Shown in pieces: positions 1-9,937 of a DNA stretch of 64,000 bases. Below the pieces are notes generated by a model, which was not told the origin of the DNA, searched no databases, and saw only the letters and a list, made by a program, of their open reading frames with translations. Source of the DNA: Pochonia chlamydosporia 170 (Eukaryota; Ascomycota; Sordariomycetes; Hypocreales; Clavicipitaceae); assembly GCF_001653235.2 (NCBI RefSeq), contig NC_035791.1:5332001-5396000 (forward strand), read 5' to 3'. Made by a program: the position numbers and the translations under genes. How positions within the stretch are numbered: position 1 is the first letter of the stretch; the number at the start of each line of letters is the position of its first letter.

Positions 1-3000
1 TCCGCCGGATGTTGTCTCATATGTCGCCTCTACCCTTACCGACACATCGCCCAGGTCTTGTTCGATAGAGTATGGGAATCGCACGGTAATGGATGAGCCT
101 GCGTCCATCGGTCCGAAGAAAACGGCACCGGCTTCTGGAGGTTTCGCGAACTTTATAGACTCGTCTACCAACTTGGCCTCCGTTGTTAATAGACGAAGAC
201 CACCCGTTGTTGGTCGGATTTTCACATCGCAGCTCTTCAATGTGTTCCACCCGGAGCTGACGACAAGATCAAGTGCATTGTTTCTGCCAAGACTGATGTG
301 CTTGCTGGCTGTGAGCTGCGCGTCCAAAGCACTGGTACGTTGGAATAAGGTAACATCGGGATCCCGGAAAATATTGCTGCTTCGAGGGGACAACGTGTTG
401 GCGTCTTGCTCATGGTGCAGGAACAGTTGGCCCGACACCAGAGCCAGCCGGCTCACTCGATATCTTCCCGGAACGACGGACTGGATCAAAGTTAGTACGA
501 AATATGGCAACAGAGAGCAATCGACATCTTCACTCACGTTACACTCAACAGAGATGGTGTTCCTACCCGGAGTAAGAATGACATCTCCTTTGGTTTCCAA
601 GTTGATATCTCTGCAAGGCCCGCCGTCAATACATGTTAGTCTCAATTTCGCTGAATCCACCGGTAATTTTTCCGGCAAGAGGCTTCTGAGTGAAATGTTC
701 AACGAGCACCCGTCCTTGCCATCGTGGTACACCGGTGTTCCCTCTAATGAAACATCCATGACAAAGCTTGCCAATGTAACCTTGACCGGGGATGAAGGCT
801 CCGATGCTAGAGCGAAGAGCTTGGCCGCAACTTCCCTAACAGGAGAGTCATTGTGGACATTAGGTTTTTGCACTTTCCCCAACACTGGCCGTTGCTCCCT
901 CCTCTCCCTTTCAGCCGCACAGGACTTAATTAGCAAGGTCAACGCAACATCGACAAAGCGATCGTTTGATCTCAGCTCACTCAGACAACGGCAATACATG
1001 ATTAGCAGGGATAGTTCCAAGAGGCTCCAGCCGTTGCGCCCAAAAAATGGTGTTGCTCGCTCAAAGTCTCTCGTAGCAGCCTTGTATTCCTTCATGTGAA
1101 CCTTGAGAACAGCCAAGTCGGCTGTACAAGACTGAACGGCATGGTCGTGGTTGGCAACTGAATAGTCCTGCATGGCTCTGCGGGTCAGAATTTCATGTAG
1201 GCGGTAAAAGTCGTCTGTGTTATCGCTAGCGGTTCGTAGGACGATATTGTCAATTCCCGCACTTGATGGTGCAGCAGCCTTGTCACCAGGCGTTTCTCTG
1301 GGCTTGGTATCGTCATCGTCATCTAGGTTAATATCTTCCAAGCCGTCCAAGCCTGGTTCGCCGACCACCGGTGCCTCATCCCATCCATTAGACCAACTTC
1401 GTTTGTTTCCCAGTCCCTCCAATATGCTTCTTGACAGCATGTATAACTCTGCCCGTCGAGCCGCCAACTCTTCCAACCCCAGTTTGTTGAAGGATGAGTT
1501 TTGGGATTCAGACTCGGCAAAGCTTGACTGCCTATTCGGACCAGGGAATCCAGGACTAGGCGGTGGTCTAGGAGAGGTCTGCACATGCAACGAGGAAGAT
1601 CTAGCGGGGTGTAGCATGGTCTTTGGCTCTGGAATAGACGACTTTTGCTCCGATCCGTCATCCATAGCCAAAATTGTTGGCAGGATGGGCAATGCTTTCG
1701 TCGACGTTTGTGTCAAAATTTGTTGCGCAACTGTAAATGCGAACGATGCAATCATGTTGTCTATCGTTTCTAGCAGCAACGGATCCAAGGCTGTTAGCTG
1801 CGTGTCCCCTCCGGTATTAGAATTGGCATTGTTCAGCAATGAGGCGGTGATATCCTGGCGCATGACTTGAGAAATAGACGGAATGAATTCCAACGTCCGT
1901 CGGCACACTTCGGAGAGCATGGCCAAGTTCTCCAGCCCGTCATCATTATTCATGGGCGGTAAAAGGGGCGCTACGCCGTGGAGAATAGAATCATGCTGGT
2001 CCTTCAACTTTGCCAACAGCTCTTCTCTCGTAGCCGACGCGTTTCCCAAGCGCAGGAGCAATGACAGCTGTCTAGAGAAGATGTAGCATCTAAAGTCAAA
2101 CACCGATACCTTATTCGCTAGAATCATATCCCGGTAGGCTTTTTTCGACGAGCTGATAGGGATGTCTTGGACGTCCGTGCTGGCTGTTTCTTGCTTTTGC
2201 AGATCTTCCGCCTCATCGTCGCCGCCATCACCAGAAAGATCCACCAGAGCTTGTCTGGCTGTCTTTTGTAGTTCCTCCGTATATGTCAGCAAGGCACCTC
2301 CATGTTTCTCTGGCGCTCCGCTCTCGGCTTGTTCACGAAGGACAGTGTCAAGCCCAACGCTGAGCTCGTCATAGCCGACGAGAGCGTCCTCGACAAGACC
2401 GACATTCTCAAAGCCTCTTGCCAATCCTTCTTTCAGGATGAAGAATGTACAGAAATTCCAGCCCGGTAGACTTCTTTGTCCGTCCCTTTCTTTGATATCT
2501 TCCTCATACTGAGTCACTCTCATGTCAAAAGAGCTGAGAATCAAGGTCTTGAATTTTCCCATCAACTCGTTCCATGCATTCGCAGCATCTTGCTCTGTCT
2601 CCGAGTAGCCAGACGGCACAGCGGGGACCACCCTCGGCAATAGGTCGTATGGAACATCGTTGATGCCAATGCGGATCTGGGCAACGCGGTCCGGGGTCCC
2701 TTTGCTGGACGAGTTGAAATCCGATCGGAGCTTTTCCATCAACGGCGTAGACCCTGTTCTCCATCGGGATGCGGTGGACGTCTTATCTGCGGAACCGCTT
2801 TCACCCTTGCTACCGCTGCTTCGGGGTTGGGTGGCAGCCGTCGTGTTTGGGATGACGACATGCAGTATGAGCCACTCAAAAGCATCGTGCTTCTCCTGGT
2901 TGCTAGCCTTTTTTGATGAGCTCGACGGCGGCGTGTGTTCCTTGATCCATTCTCGAATCTCTGTTCTTACGGTGGCCTTGTAGGAATCGTTGTCGTCGCA

Positions 3001-3465
3001 CCGCACGAGGAGCACCTTGAGATAGGGAGTGCTGCGCAAGCCGGGAATCTGATGGCGCCGCTGGCCGGACGAAGACGTCTTGGTCACAGCAGTCTGCTTA
3101 TCATCGTTTTCGGTCGAAGCAGGTTGACCACCTACTTGTTGGGTCTGGAAGCCATCGTCACGCGAGACAATGGTTGACCGCCTTGAATTGGAAGCTGCGG
3201 GTTCGGCCGACGGTGTGGCATCTCCTGGCACCAAGTCCACATGCAAGGTGTCGATGGATCGGAGAGGTCCAGCATGCGACTGCCAGTGAAGATGATGCAA
3301 TGGTAATCGAGGAACTAGACCAGGGGCGAGCAGCTTGTACACATCGTGAGGATCAAAGTACTGGACTAGAGTAGGTCAGCATGGCTTGCCAGGCGCAAAA
3401 CGAAAGGGGTCAAATGTCCTGCAAGGTTTACCTGTCACTTTCGATGTCGATGACTGCTGTTCCAT
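1..3465 (-). CDS. TRS130: TRAPP II complex subunit Trs130/TRAPPC10-like (3' end outside window)
   Basis: Large subunit of TRAPP II, which acts as an exchange factor for Rab GTPases at the late Golgi. The model starts at ATG 3465-3463; exons are 3432-3465, 538-3365 and 1-480, giving about 1114 visible residues before the left edge cuts the C-terminus. The N-terminus has the family pattern YFDP..VYKLL...RLPLHHLHW...PLRSIDTLHV. A central helical repeat region (around EYKAATRDFERATPFFGRNG) and a C-terminal beta-rich part also fit TRAPPC10. Intron 3366-3431 is standard. Intron 481-537 is 57 nt, in phase 0 and free of stops, so an isoform with 19 extra residues is possible. It is divergent from the MTR-1-P isomerase gene across 485 bp. 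The family call rests on recognised sequence pattern, not a search. Confidence 0.85.
481..537 (-). other. stopless 3n intron in the Trs130 gene
   Basis: Donor GTGAGTG, branch-like CTAAC and acceptor ATCCAG frame a 57-nt segment. It is a multiple of three, lies at phase 0 and has no stop, so retention would keep the frame. Splicing is favoured because it joins VECN directly to VVPG-like family sequence. Confidence 0.7.
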
Positions 3466-3950
3466 GGCCAATACGTCGATTCTGCCATTGGCAACCGGGT
3501 ACGTGACTGGTGGTGTCTATGGAGGATCATTTGTGGTTGGAGGAGTCCGTGGTCGAAGCTTTGTGACAACCCCTGTTCCAAAGCTGGTTGTTAGGAGGTG
3601 TCGGTTTGTGGGGCGTGAGACAACACCAGATCAGACCAAGCTTGGGGTGAGTTGGTGATCCATGTCGATAAAGCAGTCTGGTGCCTGTGCCCGGGCGGTG
3701 AGAGCAATGGCGCTGTCGAGCAACACGGTGCATCACTGAAGCGCTCTCATTGGCCCTTGGATGCGGCCAACGACTGCTGACGCCATGGCGGGGTGGCGGC
3801 AGAATTGTTCCACATTGACCCTGATTTCAAGACGACATGGAGGGGCAAAATCTTAGGTTCCATCTCTGCCAACAGAGTTTGTTCTTGTTCTGGTTCTCTC
3901 CTTTGACAATTGCTATTTTATACTAGTTTCTTTCTTGTCAAGTAGCTACC
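3466..3950. promoter_or_regulatory. shared upstream region of Trs130 and MTR-1-P isomerase genes
   Basis: This 485-bp spacer separates two divergent housekeeping-type genes. The stretch just before the isomerase ATG is pyrimidine-rich (around 3885-3940), common in fungal 5' leaders. I see no clear TATA box or operator. Confidence 0.5.
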
Positions 3951-5108
3951 ATGTCTACCCTCCAGGCAGTTCGCTACTCGCGCGGAAAGCTGGAAGTCCT
4001 CGATCAACTCCGTCTCCCCCACGAATTCCACTATGACGACGTCTCGACCAGACAAGAAGCCTTCGACAGCATCGCCACCATGCGAACGCGCGGTGCGCCT
4101 GCCATTGCCATCGTTGCCAGCCTAGGACTTGCTGTTGAGCTTTTCAAGGGACCCGTAGCGGGCAACACTCCCGAGCAAGTCATTGCGCATATCGACGAGG
4201 CCCTTGACTACTTGAAGCAGAGCCGTCCCACTGCCGTCGACCTCACCAATGCCATTAATCAGCTCAAGGCTCGGATACGAGCCTCTGGCGAAACCAAGGA
4301 GTCCATTATCGAAGGTTTCATCGACGAAGCTGAAAAGATTTTCGAAAAGGATCTCAAAACGAACCTCGCCATCGGAGACCACGGTGCGGAGTGGCTCAAG
4401 GCTCAAGTTGGCGCCACATCAGAAAACACAGTCTCCGTTCTTACACACTGCAACACCGGCTCTCTAGCTACCTCAGGACATGGCACGGCACTAGGAATTA
4501 TTCGAACGTTGCAGGCCAATGGCCAGCTACGACATGCATTCTGCACGGAGACCAGACCATACAACCAGGGCAGTCGACTTACTGCCTTTGAACTAGTCTT
4601 TGAAGGCATTCCCAGCACCCTGATCACCGATTCGATGGCTGCTTCGCTGTTCCGCACCAAAAAGGCAGAGAAGAACATTGTTGCCGTTATAGTCGGCGCC
4701 GATCGAGTTGTTCGCAACGGCGACACCGCCAACAAGATCGGCACGTATCAGCTCGCAGTCCTCGCAAAACATCACGGTATCAAATTCATGGTAGCGGCGC
4801 CCACGACCAGTATTGATTTGGAGACAGAGACGGGCGACGGCATCAGGATTGAGGAGCGGAAGCGGGAGGAGTTGACGCAGGTAACTGGTGCAGTTATCAA
4901 GGCGGATGGAAGCGTGGATGAGAGCACAAAGGTCAGAGTTGCTACGGCAGATCAGAGGATTGAAGTGTGGAACCCAGCGTTTGATGTTACGCCGGCCGAG
5001 TTTATTGATGCGGTTGTCACTGAAAAGGGGGCCGTTGAGAAGGGTTCGGATGGCCAGTTTGACTTTAGCAAGATTATGCCGGAGCGGTGGGCCAAAGTTG
5101 TAGGATGA
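3951..5108 (+). CDS. MRI1: methylthioribose-1-phosphate isomerase
   Basis: Converts 5-methylthioribose-1-phosphate to 5-methylthioribulose-1-phosphate in the cytosolic methionine salvage pathway. It is a single exon of 385 aa, the usual length for the eIF-2B-like MtnA/Mri1 family. Visible signatures are TMRTRGAPAI (residues about 43-52), the catalytic-Cys motif THCNTGSLAT (Cys about 167) and the catalytic-Asp motif VGADRVVRNGDTANKIGTY (Asp about 251). It starts at the first ATG after a pyrimidine-rich leader, is intronless and complete, and is divergent from the Trs130 gene. No other methionine-salvage gene is adjacent. Confidence 0.96.
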   Translation: MSTLQAVRYSRGKLEVLDQLRLPHEFHYDDVSTRQEAFDSIATMRTRGAPAIAIVASLGLAVELFKGPVAGNTPEQVIAHIDEALDYLKQSRPTAVDLTNAINQLKARIRASGETKESIIEGFIDEAEKIFEKDLKTNLAIGDHGAEWLKAQVGATSENTVSVLTHCNTGSLATSGHGTALGIIRTLQANGQLRHAFCTETRPYNQGSRLTAFELVFEGIPSTLITDSMAASLFRTKKAEKNIVAVIVGADRVVRNGDTANKIGTYQLAVLAKHHGIKFMVAAPTTSIDLETETGDGIRIEERKREELTQVTGAVIKADGSVDESTKVRVATADQRIEVWNPAFDVTPAEFIDAVVTEKGAVEKGSDGQFDFSKIMPERWAKVVG

Positions 5109-5254
5109 ACTAACTTATGAGAAATGAACGTAATGAAGTTGTTAGTTAGCAAGGTTTGGGTATCTAAAAGTAGGTTCTTAAGATTAGACACGACGCCGAG
5201 GCGTCACCATAATGTATGTATGCACATATATATCGTTCAGCTACGCCTTTCAAA

Positions 5255-6528
5255 TTACTGCTTTAGCGCATGGACAACCAACTTCTGGTATCCCTCAACA
5301 GCTTCCTCCAAGTCCGCAACTGTCAAGTTTTCCCTCGCGCCATGAGCAACGAGAATGTTGCCAGGGCCATAAAGGTACCGCGTGTAATTCCCTGCCAAGT
5401 TGGGGATGTCCGTCCCGTAATTGACAGTGATCTTATCAAAGCCTGCGCACTGTTAGCAAAACCCTTACAACACATTCTCATAGGCAACTCACCCTCCACG
5501 TCACAATTACTCTTTACTGACCCATACCCATGACTACAGGTCATCTCAAACGCATCGGCATCAACCTCATCCAGAATACTCTGAATCTTAGATCGCACAA
5601 TCTCATGCCCCGTGTTCTGTGGGCCAATTGCCACTCTCCCTGCAAACTTGACAGTTGCCTTTTCGGGAATAACATTTCCTGCTAAGCCACCTTCCATATG
5701 GCCAATATTGAAAGTCGTGTTGCCAAAAAGCTCTGAGCTCCCCAAATCCGCGTCCAGAATCTTGACCATGGCCCGCACCATCAATTCGTTTGCCGACTTG
5801 CCTAGCCATGGGTAGCCGCTATGTCCCGGAACACCATGGGCATTGATATCACAGAACAAGCCGCCTTTGTGGCCGCAGGCGAGCTTATTCTCAGTGGGCT
5901 CGCCAAAGATTACTGCGTCAAAAGTAGGAGGCTCCTTCATCTTGGACAGCGACTTGCTGAACGTGGCCATCCCATCGCCGGCAACTTCCTCGCCCACCAC
6001 GAAGAGAAGCATGACGTCGTCCTGGGGGGTGATTGTGTTTGAGGAGTGAAGCTGGTCGAGGGCAATGATCATGGATGCCACACTGCCTTTTGCGTCGACT
6101 GAGCCACGGCCCATGATCATGGTTTCCGGCGCGACTGCCCCAGGGGAAATGGAGTATGGAATATGCGGAGGAACGACATCGATATGTGAGGATACGATGA
6201 CTCTGGGTGTGGGACTTCTGTCGCCTTTCCATGCTAGCACGTTGAAGCGGTTATGATTTCTTGGGGTAGTGTCCCTGGCGGCAACGGGTTGCAGATTGGC
6301 ATGGTAGCCACGCGAGGTGAGGTAGTCGACGAGGAAATTGCCCACGGCGTTTTCGTTCCCTGAGATGGAGGGAATTGAGATGAGGTTCTTGTGAAGGCTG
6401 AGCAATTCGTCGCGATATGAGGGTGTTTGGCTGGATGTGGCTGTGTGTGAGGTTGGGCCATCAATTGGCTGTTGGTTGCATGTCGCCAATGGCACCAACG
6501 CCAGCGTGGCAAGGATTGTTGAGCGCAT
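5255..6528 (-). CDS. secreted M20-family zinc metallopeptidase / deacylase
   Basis: M20 enzymes hydrolyse peptide or acyl-amide bonds with two zinc ions (carboxypeptidase, acetylornithine deacetylase and aminoacylase groups). Exons are 5493-6528 and 5443-upstream remainder 5255-5442; the 50-nt intron 5443-5492 has a GTGAGT donor and a CTAAC branch. The product is 407 aa. A signal peptide starts at [17 protein letters not shown]. Metal-site motifs are SSHIDVV (H115, D117), [10 protein letters not shown] (D145), VGEEVAGDG (E180/E181) and FGEPTENK (E210); a late LVAHGARE may give the last His. ATG 6528 is chosen because no upstream ATG is in frame. The C-terminal exon ([16 protein letters not shown]) matches the family end. 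Substrate cannot be told from sequence. Confidence 0.9.
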
Positions 6529-7152
6529 TTTGGACCTCTGCACAAGTCTCAATGGCTCAATTGATGGAAATCAGCTCATGTTCATGATCAAGTCAAGTCG
6601 ACGAGATCGGCGGTTCGCTTCGGGTATCAATGTCCGCCTCCCCGCAATTGGCCCGTTGCATCACTCCACGTGATGAGTGCTGTGACCCATCTGGAGTCTG
6701 GGGACGGGGATGGGATGACATCTGGAATTGATTGCTCTGCACAAGTTTGCAAAACAACATGATAACGGGGGGGAGTATGGAGTGGACCGTTGAAAATAAA
6801 CTCCACGGATCTAAATTTCCCACCTGGGGATAAAATTGAAAACGCCCAGACCACCGGGCAACTGAAATAAGGTCTGCCAACATGACAAATTATATCCCAT
6901 TGGCCAACAGCCGACAACCGTTTTCCTTAGCCTAATGCCAACAACGCCCCCTTTTCACTAGCATCTGATGTCAGCTTACAAGCGTGGGCGCATTGTTCAT
7001 GTAATGCTTTCAAATTATCGTCGGGTCGTCGGGTCGCCACCGACGAGCCTTTCGTATAAATACTCGACCATGTTGTAGGGCTGAGGTGCGGCTTGCACTG
7101 CTGCAGTGTAACATTGAACCATTGTCCCAGACATACACCATATACGTCAGCC
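6529..7152. promoter_or_regulatory. divergent upstream region, M20 peptidase / sulfotransferase-like genes
   Basis: A 624-bp spacer between two divergent genes. It has no ORF I would support. It includes a poly-G run near 6768-6774 and a TATA-like CGTATAAATAC at about 7053-7063, roughly 95 bp before the 7153 start. Confidence 0.45.
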
Positions 7153-8184
7153 ATGTCTCGAAGTATCGACAAGTTTCCTGAGCCCAAGACCAAGAAACAG
7201 GTCAAGGTCATTGTGGCAACGGCTAGCAGGTACGCCCTGGCTTGACATGACACTCAGAAAAAAAAAAGAAAAAGCTAATGGGGAATAGAACGGGAACGCT
7301 CAGCGTTTATAGAGCAATGAAGATTTTGGGCTACAAGCCATACCATATGGCTGAGGTGGTTCTGGAAGGCGGTGCGCCTCACATGGAAGTTCTCACGGAG
7401 GCTATCACGGCGCAGTATAACCGATTCTCGGGCATCAAGCGGTACAACAGGCAAGACTTTGACAAGTGGCTTGCTGAGTATGATGTACGAAACATGCCGT
7501 ACGCTTTTGATGACAATCGCTAATGCTTTGTAAAAGTGTCTCGTTGAAATCCCCTACTTCATGGGTCCTGAAGTCCTCGAAGCCTACGCCGACGACCCGA
7601 ACGTCAAGTTTATCCTTACGGACCGCGACCCTGACAAATGGGTCACTTCTGTGAATAAGACGGCTGGCGAACTTGTCTCCCAGATGGATCAGTTTCCGTT
7701 GAATGTGCTGCAGTACTTCAACGGTGATGTGCGCAAGTTTCTGAACCTCAACAAGGCCATTTATGGGGCGATTGCGGATGGAACCTCCCCCGGCGATAAG
7801 GACAATAGAGAAGCTATGCGGAGGAATTACGCTTCTTAGTAAGTCGCTGGTTTTTGTAAAATGTTCCTTTTGTGTCTGTTCATTGCTAATTGGTGCAGCA
7901 TCGAAATGGCCAAGCGCATCCTCCCCGCCGACCGCCTCCTCTACTTCCGTCTTGAAGACGGTCTTGGATGGGAGCAAATATGTCCGTTCCTCGAGATTCC
8001 TATTCCTGATGAGCCGTTCCCCAAACCGAACGATCAGGAAAACTTCAAGAAGGAAGTTGGCGGGTGGATGAACCCTCGCATTCAGAGTGCGATGCTGAAG
8101 CTGGGTGCTTTGGTTGTGCCTGCAGTGGGCAGTCTGGCGTATTTCGGCATCAAGTATCGATCTGCATTTAAGTTAGGACTCTAA
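7153..8184 (+). CDS. P-loop sulfotransferase-like protein (Sulfotransfer_4 type)
   Basis: Members of this fungal family are often labelled 'NAD dependent epimerase/dehydratase' but carry a PAPS-type sulfotransferase P-loop. Exons are 7153-7229, 7289-7484, 7537-7838 and 7899-8184, giving 286 aa with all phases consistent. The 5'-phosphosulfate loop reads ATASRTGTLSV and is split by intron 1. The 3'-phosphate-binding region reads TDRDPDKWVTSVNKT. The C-terminus has a hydrophobic segment (LVVPAVGSLAYFGIKY), as in many fungal members, suggesting membrane attachment. Actual activity and substrate are unknown. Confidence 0.85.
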
Positions 8185-8823
8185 AAGCTGGGGCTCTGGG
8201 GTGGTGAGCGTGTTTTTGGTGTAATTGTAGATTTGTGTATGATTTCTAAATAGACGTTGAGTTGCATGTGGTTGCAACGGCTTTGCTGTGTTCAAAACGC
8301 TTTTGACTTGCACAGTTAGCCGTAGGGTTTACAAGGCATCCCGCTGCGATTTATTGTCATACTTGAGCAGTTTAGATCATTCGCCCAGTGAATGCTGTTC
8401 CCTCCAGTGCTGCGCTTATGGTGTGCGGGTGTTGCTGACATCGACGTCATAAGATGCGCATCACAGCCATACGTTGGACCTGCAGGAGAGCCACCCAACT
8501 TACTTTCTAGTCGTCCAAACAACGTCCCAAACCTTTCTTACAGTTCTAAAGCGATCAACATGGCGTGGCCTGAAGTTGACAGCACAGCCGCTAACCACTG
8601 TGGCAATGCACCACAACGATCACTGACAGCGCCACAAGGCTTGAGCTAAGATGGTGCGAACTCGATATGGAAGTGACCGAAGTAAGATGGTGTAAATCGT
8701 TTCCATTGTTTTAGAAGCAAATGATTATATAGAGCTGACATCTCCGCTTCATTGACCTGCCAGTTCTTGCTTGCTATATATGATTAGCAACACCATCAGC
8801 AACCAACGCTCACGACACACATC
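8185..8823. other. intergenic, nothing supported
   Basis: The 3' flank of the sulfotransferase-like gene and the upstream region of the 89-aa ORF. Short open frames here look random in composition and lack splice or start support. Confidence 0.5.
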
Positions 8824-9093
8824 ATGTCTTCCAACGACAGCACACAATTCCACGCGCCAGAATCACAACCTACCAAGCGGCGGTCGTCATTTTCAGAAAA
8901 GCTCCACAAACTCAGGATGGCTGTATCGCCGACTCACAAGGCTCGAGAAGATATGGACAAGCTGAACCTCCCTCCTGTGAAATTGGAGGCCCGGTATGGA
9001 CCGGATGGTGAACCACTTCAACCGAAGAACATGGCTGCCAATGCCCAAGCTATTGGATATGCTTGTGCTGGAGCAGTAAGTGGTTCCTGTTAA
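8824..9093 (+). CDS. small hydrophilic hypothetical protein
   Basis: An 89-aa ORF with a good ATG context (CACATCATGTC). The composition is protein-like: a Ser/Lys/Arg-rich N-terminus (KRRSSFSEKLHKLR), a middle with KLNLPPVKLEARYGPDGEPL and a Cys-containing end. I recognise no family. The last codons overlap a perfect splice donor (GCA|GTAAGTGG at about 9078), so the true C-terminus may lie in a downstream exon I could not place. A cytosolic or nuclear product is likely, as there is no signal peptide. Confidence 0.5.
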   Translation: MSSNDSTQFHAPESQPTKRRSSFSEKLHKLRMAVSPTHKAREDMDKLNLPPVKLEARYGPDGEPLQPKNMAANAQAIGYACAGAVSGSC

Positions 9094-9857
9094 TGAGGTG
9101 TAGGGCGCTCAACGCATCGGGATGGTTAAGACTTGGAAGGAAAGGGCTTGTTCCTGTTCGAGGAGTGGGATTGGTCAATTTCACGGTGGTTTTGAGGTTA
9201 ACAACAAGTATTTGCATTATGAGTGTTTGAACTTTTATAATTGAAGACACCCATCATCGTTGTATGAGACCCTGGAGCACCAATGGGCTGAGAGGCTCTG
9301 CTAATATGTGCATCGTTGTCGAATGTCCCGGTCACGAGCTTTGGATCGGTTTATAGTGCCCGGATTGATGCAATCAAGGTGCTCATTAGTCCAAACGTGA
9401 AGATATGGACGTCGGCCACCAATACTTCGGCTAGTTGTGAGACATTAGTACCGTCCCCGGGCAGGCAATTAATACAAGATGTGTTGAGCGACAAATTTCC
9501 GTCTTTTATTACAACGTACTGTATATGCTAAAGTCAGACTTAAAACGACCAACAAGTGCCAGAACCGCCGTCCCATCAAAGATTCGACGTATCCGGAATT
9601 GATGCCCATTCCCAAGCTCGAGATGTCAACCGCCAGCGAGTCGTCAAAGCGTGTAACAGATGAACTCTTTGCCACAGTGCCTCGGGGTGCCACACAGGTT
9701 TCTAACTGGCCATTTAGGCACACTGTTGCATCAAAGACTGCTTACTCGTCTGTTTTGTTGAGTCCATTCGACAAAAATTGGGTGCTTTGTCTGGTTGTGC
9801 AAAATTGTTGAGCTGTATAAATAAAATTAAGTTGCTTCGTCAGCACCTAAGGCCTTT
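9094..9857. other. intergenic, nothing supported
   Basis: Between the small ORF and the tRNA gene. It may contain an unseen 3' exon of the 89-aa ORF. No repeats or clear ORFs. Confidence 0.45.
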
Positions 9858-9937
9858 GCCCTTGTAGCTTAGTGGTAGAGCGTTGCACTTGTATGCACGA
9901 TATGCAAAGGTCATGAGTTCAATTCTCATCGGGGGCA
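9858..9937 (+). tRNA. tRNA-Thr (anticodon TGT) with 8-nt intron
   Basis: Folds as a cloverleaf. The acceptor GCCCTTG pairs with CGGGGGC (one standard pair set plus G-U pairs), followed by discriminator A at 9937. The D-arm is GCTT/GAGC and the T-arm is ATGAG-TTCAATT-CTCAT. The anticodon stem TTGCA/TGCAA closes the loop CTTGTAA, with anticodon TGT at 9890-9892. An 8-nt intron (9894-9901) sits one base 3' of the anticodon, the canonical nuclear position. The mature length is 72 nt. Confidence 0.93.

Noticed and set aside
89..1099. 336-codon + strand frame
   Set aside because: Shadow of the Trs130 gene, whose minus-strand frame carries recognisable TRAPPC10 sequence across the same region.
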